A stretch of 7,714 bases of DNA from Butyrivibrio sp. Lineage in GTDB: Bacteria; Bacillota_A; Clostridia; Lachnospirales; Lachnospiraceae. Shown in pieces: positions 4,753 through 7,714 of this stretch. The notes beneath the pieces were generated by a model, which saw nothing but the letters and a program-made list of their open reading frames with translations, was not told the DNA's origin and ran no database searches. The position numbers and the translations under genes were made by a program. Within the stretch, counting starts at the first letter, position 1, and every line of letters starts with the position of its first letter. The DNA is taken from the NCBI GenBank assembly GCA_017996845.1, contig JAGOGF010000118.1:1-7714 (forward strand), in the 5' to 3' direction.

Positions 4753-5720
4753 TCCAATATCTTCTTCGCCATTTCCAGATACTGCTTCTTTACTTTCCTC
4801 GGCCCAGCAATCTTCATCTGCCCAGCAAAGCGGAAACACCAAGCATAAAATGTCTTACTGGCAGCTACCGTCACAACCACCTTAAACTGATCATCATTGA
4901 TTCTTTCCGTATGAATATTCTCACCAAACTTATCAATCACCGATTTCATCAGTCCATTATCGCAGACAAGTTCTACATCCTGCTCCTCACCATCAAACAT
5001 CTCAATGATTTTACGTGCATAGTCTGACATGACAAAATTCTCCGGTTTCGGCAGAGAAGGCTCATCCAGGATTTCCAGATCAATGATCCTGTCCACTCGG
5101 AATGCAATCACCTTCTGATGCTTTTCCGAATAGCCGATCAAATAATAAAAATCATCATTCCAAAGACATCCATAGGGACTGTTCACATAGATCTCACCGT
5201 CATTGCGAAGAACTTTACTCTTATCTGCATCGTACTCTGTATACTGGAAGCGAACCTGCCTGTTTGTCTGAACAGCCTCGATCAATTTATCTATAACATA
5301 GTACAGCTGCGGATTATCGGTCTTAATCCGATCCGCCGCATAGATTCTGGGCTTAATCTGTTCTTTCTGATAAATGCTTCCAAGAGATGAAATCTTATCT
5401 ATCAATTTTTCACTTTTCCCGGCACTGATAAATCTTGATGAAGAAACTGCATCCACAAGAAGCTTCAATTCCGGCACTTCAAACTGTCGATTTCCCATAA
5501 AGAAAGAATTTCCTCGTGACACATTGGTTACTATATCAATGTCAAAAGCAATCAGTATATCAATATCATCCTTTATAGTCTTCCGGTTTGCCTTATATCC
5601 CATCTTCTCCATGGAAGCTATCAGCTCCGCGGTAGACGCGGGATGTGCTTCATCCGTGTACTGGTAAAAATATTCTTGAAGAGCCAAAAGACGGCCTTTT
5701 TTATTTTTTTCTTCTGACAT
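4749..5720 (-). CDS. WYL domain-containing transcriptional regulator
   Basis: A 323-residue protein with the usual three-part layout. An N-terminal winged helix-turn-helix (about 8-75; STAELIASMEKMGYKANRKT, then a DDIDILIAFDIDI wing) is followed by a WYL domain (about 138-216, with WNDDFYYLIGYSEKHQKVIA and FRVDRI) and a C-terminal WCX domain (about 245-322). WYL domains are thought to sense nucleic acid or nucleotide ligands, and these proteins often repress phage-defence operons until infection. The start is firm: GGAGGG (5727-5732) lies 6 nt before the ATG. The gene begins 28 nt after the Z1 stop codon, so both are probably on one transcript. A 12-bp palindrome in that gap is a candidate site. 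A regulator encoded downstream of its probable target gene is less usual than a divergent or leading position; its real operator may lie upstream of the window. Confidence 0.9.
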   Translation of the reverse strand: MSEEKNKKGRLLALQEYFYQYTDEAHPASTAELIASMEKMGYKANRKTIKDDIDILIAFDIDIVTNVSRGNSFFMGNRQFEVPELKLLVDAVSSSRFISAGKSEKLIDKISSLGSIYQKEQIKPRIYAADRIKTDNPQLYYVIDKLIEAVQTNRQVRFQYTEYDADKSKVLRNDGEIYVNSPYGCLWNDDFYYLIGYSEKHQKVIAFRVDRIIDLEILDEPSLPKPENFVMSDYARKIIEMFDGEEQDVELVCDNGLMKSVIDKFGENIHTERINDDQFKVVVTVAASKTFYAWCFRFAGQMKIAGPRKVKKQYLEMAKKILE

Positions 5721-5737
5721 GGCAATCCCTCCATTAC

Positions 5738-5749
5738 ATATACGTATAT
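5738..5749. promoter_or_regulatory. 12-bp palindrome at the Z1/WYL junction
   Basis: ATATACGTATAT is perfectly self-complementary. It overlaps the last base of the Z1 stop codon and ends 5 bp before the ribosome binding site of the WYL gene. It could be an internal operator, but AT-rich palindromes of this length also arise by chance. Confidence 0.25.
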
Positions 5750-7714
5750 TATAGTAAATCTGAAGTATACACAGCTGCTTTTACATTTTGTTGCACAACG
5801 AGCACTGGCCAATAGAACTCTGCATCTCTCCATCCAAGCTCTGATTTACCATTCTGTTTGATTAACATTAGTGTTGGTTCACTGATTGCCATATCTCTGG
5901 CTAACTTCAAGTCACTTGATCCTGTATATGGAGCATCTGAATAATATTTTGAATCAGCTTTAAATCTACTTATATTTCTGTTTTCAACGCAATATATTTT
6001 GACCTTATGAGAATCCTTTGATAGATACTTTATCATAGAAGCCAGTTCTTCTGCTTTTAAACAGTCTTCAATTTCAAGTTCCAATGTTTTATATACTAAA
6101 AAAATAATTTCCAGTGCATCTTCTTGTGTAAGTTCATATTGCCCTGTGATTACACCGTGATTGCATTTTTGCAGCACCTTATCAATTTCATTTACGTATT
6201 TTTGAATATTGGTTTTGTATCCTGTATTAAATCCAACTGGAAGTGCTGTACTTCCAGCCTTTAATACCCTTGTATTACTAATTAATATCTTATTGGGCGA
6301 ACAGGGTACAATCCTACCACTGCTATCCTGCCCTATAAAAATCACTCCATCATCAAAATTTCCTTGCTCTATATCACTGCGTAATTCCCGGTCAAACTCA
6401 TTTATCTGGCGCATACGAAGATAGAGGTCTGGAGTAGTATAAAATTTAGTAACCGCAAGATCCTTCAATTTTCTATACCCATACATACGCGCATGCTGCA
6501 AGACTGAATCCTGTTGCATTTTTTTCGGAGAACGTCCATAATAAAATCCGATTAAATTCGCAATCGTTATTCCCCTATCTAAAATTTGGCCACCAATAAA
6601 AATGTTTAGTGGATTTCGTAATTTAAGCTGACCTTCGTCATCAAGCATCGTATTAATATCTATTTCAGAATTAACTATGCTTTTGCATACCCACTCTTCT
6701 TCAATTGCACGATAAAAATATTCCTTAACCTTTGCATAATCTGGGACTACGAAACCTTCTTCTGGATATTTCTCCGTATAGGCCAAAATAGATTTTTTGA
6801 AACCATCATAACTTTCTCTTACATAACATTGTATCAGTTCTGTATTCCCCGTTACTTCCTCTTTAATTTGCTCAAATAGTTCGTTAATAATATTTTCTTG
6901 ATTTTGATGCGCTGCCTTAGCTATTTCTGTATGGATAATAAAACTAAACTTATTTTGTTTTCCCCTTGGTTGTCCGCCATTCTGAATAATTCTAATACAC
7001 CCTGCAACAATAAAGTTAATAATTGCAGTTCTCAGTCCTTCAACCCTTTTGTTTGTCAAAACGGTTTCTGTCTTAAATTTTCTCCGATCTTGCGATTTAA
7101 TAATCGTCAGTTCTTCTTCATTTATTGCATAAAATAAGAACTTATTTAATGGATTTTTTTCAGTATCAAAATAATAATCGCCACCGATATATTTGTCACC
7201 ATATGGGACTAATACAGTATCCGCTGGTTTAATTGGAACTATTTTATCATCATGTTTTAATTCAATTGTTTCCGGCTGTAAATATAGCGCATATGGTGTA
7301 GCCGTAACCTGAATAAAGTTACATGTAATATGTTCCCTTAAGCTATTGATTTGAGACGCTATTGTTCTAAGATCGTATTCATCCGTCTCTTTATTAATTT
7401 CAAATCCAATGCTACAAAAATCCGCTTCATCATCTATTATGAGACATTTTTTCTGACTGCCTAGTGAATATTTTTCTATAAAATCAATCATTTTAGGCAA
7501 ATTATTCTTTTCCTTTTTTACGACAATAATCAACTTCTTATCAAGTTCAAATCGAGATAATTCCTGGGGAATACACATAATATCAAAAATGTCGACAATA
7601 TCATCGTCTTTAAAAGCTGTAAATTCCTGCTGCATTCTAGCGACCGTTTGCCTTGCTAATGCATTACTATTTTTTGTTAATATAATTGCCAAATCATAGC
7701 CATTATCAAAAGCC
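5749..7714 (-). CDS. Z1 domain SF2 helicase-like ATPase, N-terminus outside the window
   Basis: The frame is open to the right edge, so the gene starts beyond it and about 655 residues are visible. Counting from the TTG at 7692, the helicase-type motifs are: Walker B IIDDEAD (85-91), motif III-like VTATPYAL (129-136), and the Z1 signature GGQILDRGITIANL (367-380) followed by DSVLQHARMYGYR (395-407), whose arginines fit motif VI/arginine finger. The first visible residues (NGYDLAIILTKNSNALARQT) match the strand after Walker A in this family, so Walker A should be encoded just outside. Z1 proteins (PF10593) are known from restriction-like clusters with MutL/MORC-type GHKL ATPases, methylases and PD-(D/E)XK nucleases, and are predicted to remodel or translocate DNA. 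The C-terminal 200 residues are specific to the family and not assigned to a catalytic fold. The WYL regulator and YhcG nuclease follow in the same direction, suggesting a common defence operon. The TTG at 7692 is not the true start. Confidence 0.85.
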   Translation of the reverse strand, partial: AFDNGYDLAIILTKNSNALARQTVARMQQEFTAFKDDDIVDIFDIMCIPQELSRFELDKKLIIVVKKEKNNLPKMIDFIEKYSLGSQKKCLIIDDEADFCSIGFEINKETDEYDLRTIASQINSLREHITCNFIQVTATPYALYLQPETIELKHDDKIVPIKPADTVLVPYGDKYIGGDYYFDTEKNPLNKFLFYAINEEELTIIKSQDRRKFKTETVLTNKRVEGLRTAIINFIVAGCIRIIQNGGQPRGKQNKFSFIIHTEIAKAAHQNQENIINELFEQIKEEVTGNTELIQCYVRESYDGFKKSILAYTEKYPEEGFVVPDYAKVKEYFYRAIEEEWVCKSIVNSEIDINTMLDDEGQLKLRNPLNIFIGGQILDRGITIANLIGFYYGRSPKKMQQDSVLQHARMYGYRKLKDLAVTKFYTTPDLYLRMRQINEFDRELRSDIEQGNFDDGVIFIGQDSSGRIVPCSPNKILISNTRVLKAGSTALPVGFNTGYKTNIQKYVNEIDKVLQKCNHGVITGQYELTQEDALEIIFLVYKTLELEIEDCLKAEELASMIKYLSKDSHKVKIYCVENRNISRFKADSKYYSDAPYTGSSDLKLARDMAISEPTLMLIKQNGKSELGWRDAEFYWPVLVVQQNVKAAVYTSDLL

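Noticed and set aside
4731..5667. Several plus-strand frames of 64-98 residues opposite the WYL gene
   Set aside because: They are antisense shadows of a well-supported gene, with no initiation signals or recognisable domains.

Overview
The window looks like an accessory region from a Gram-positive Firmicute, most likely a gut Clostridia/Lachnospiraceae genome. That is an inference from the moderately AT-rich composition, strong GGAGG-type ribosome binding sites, and families common in that group (a DUF6462 protein, LexA-like and XRE regulators). Every convincing gene is on the minus strand, so transcription runs from high to low coordinates. No rRNA, tRNA, CRISPR array, insertion sequence or integrase gene is visible.

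Right half (about 3.4-7.7 kb), a likely defence or DNA-conflict module. First in transcription order is a large Z1-type SF2 helicase-like ATPase whose N-terminus, with the expected Walker A motif, lies beyond the window edge. It is followed after 28 nt by a WYL-domain transcriptional regulator. A possible 31-residue acidic ORF overlaps the WYL stop codon in an ATGA arrangement. Then comes a YhcG/DUF1016 protein with an intact PD-(D/E)XK nuclease core, closed by a strong hairpin. Z1 proteins are known from MutL/MORC-associated restriction-like clusters, YhcG proteins often sit in restriction loci, and WYL proteins often regulate phage-defence operons. The combination therefore suggests a nucleic-acid-targeting defence locus, only part of which is in view.

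Middle (about 2.4-3.4 kb): a LexA/UmuD-type self-cleaving repressor (Cys-Gly cleavage site, Ser/Lys dyad). It has its own promoter, and overlapping inverted repeats sit where a repressor would bind. Downstream lie a long hairpin and a run of smaller nested hairpins.

Left half (1-2.4 kb), a mobile-element-like regulatory block: a small zinc-ribbon protein, about 200 nt of strongly structured non-coding DNA, an XRE-family regulator, and then a tightly coupled pair (a sigma-70 region 4-like protein and a DUF6462 excisionase-like protein) ending in a terminator. The last 340 nt has no convincing gene but is full of inverted and direct repeats, notably TGTTGTCAC/GTGACAACA copies. This could be an integration or replication control region. 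Related TGTCA palindromes recur upstream of the sigma-like gene and downstream of lexA.

Taken together, the window resembles the regulatory end of an integrative element (LexA-like, XRE, sigma-like and Xis-like proteins) next to a defence cargo operon.
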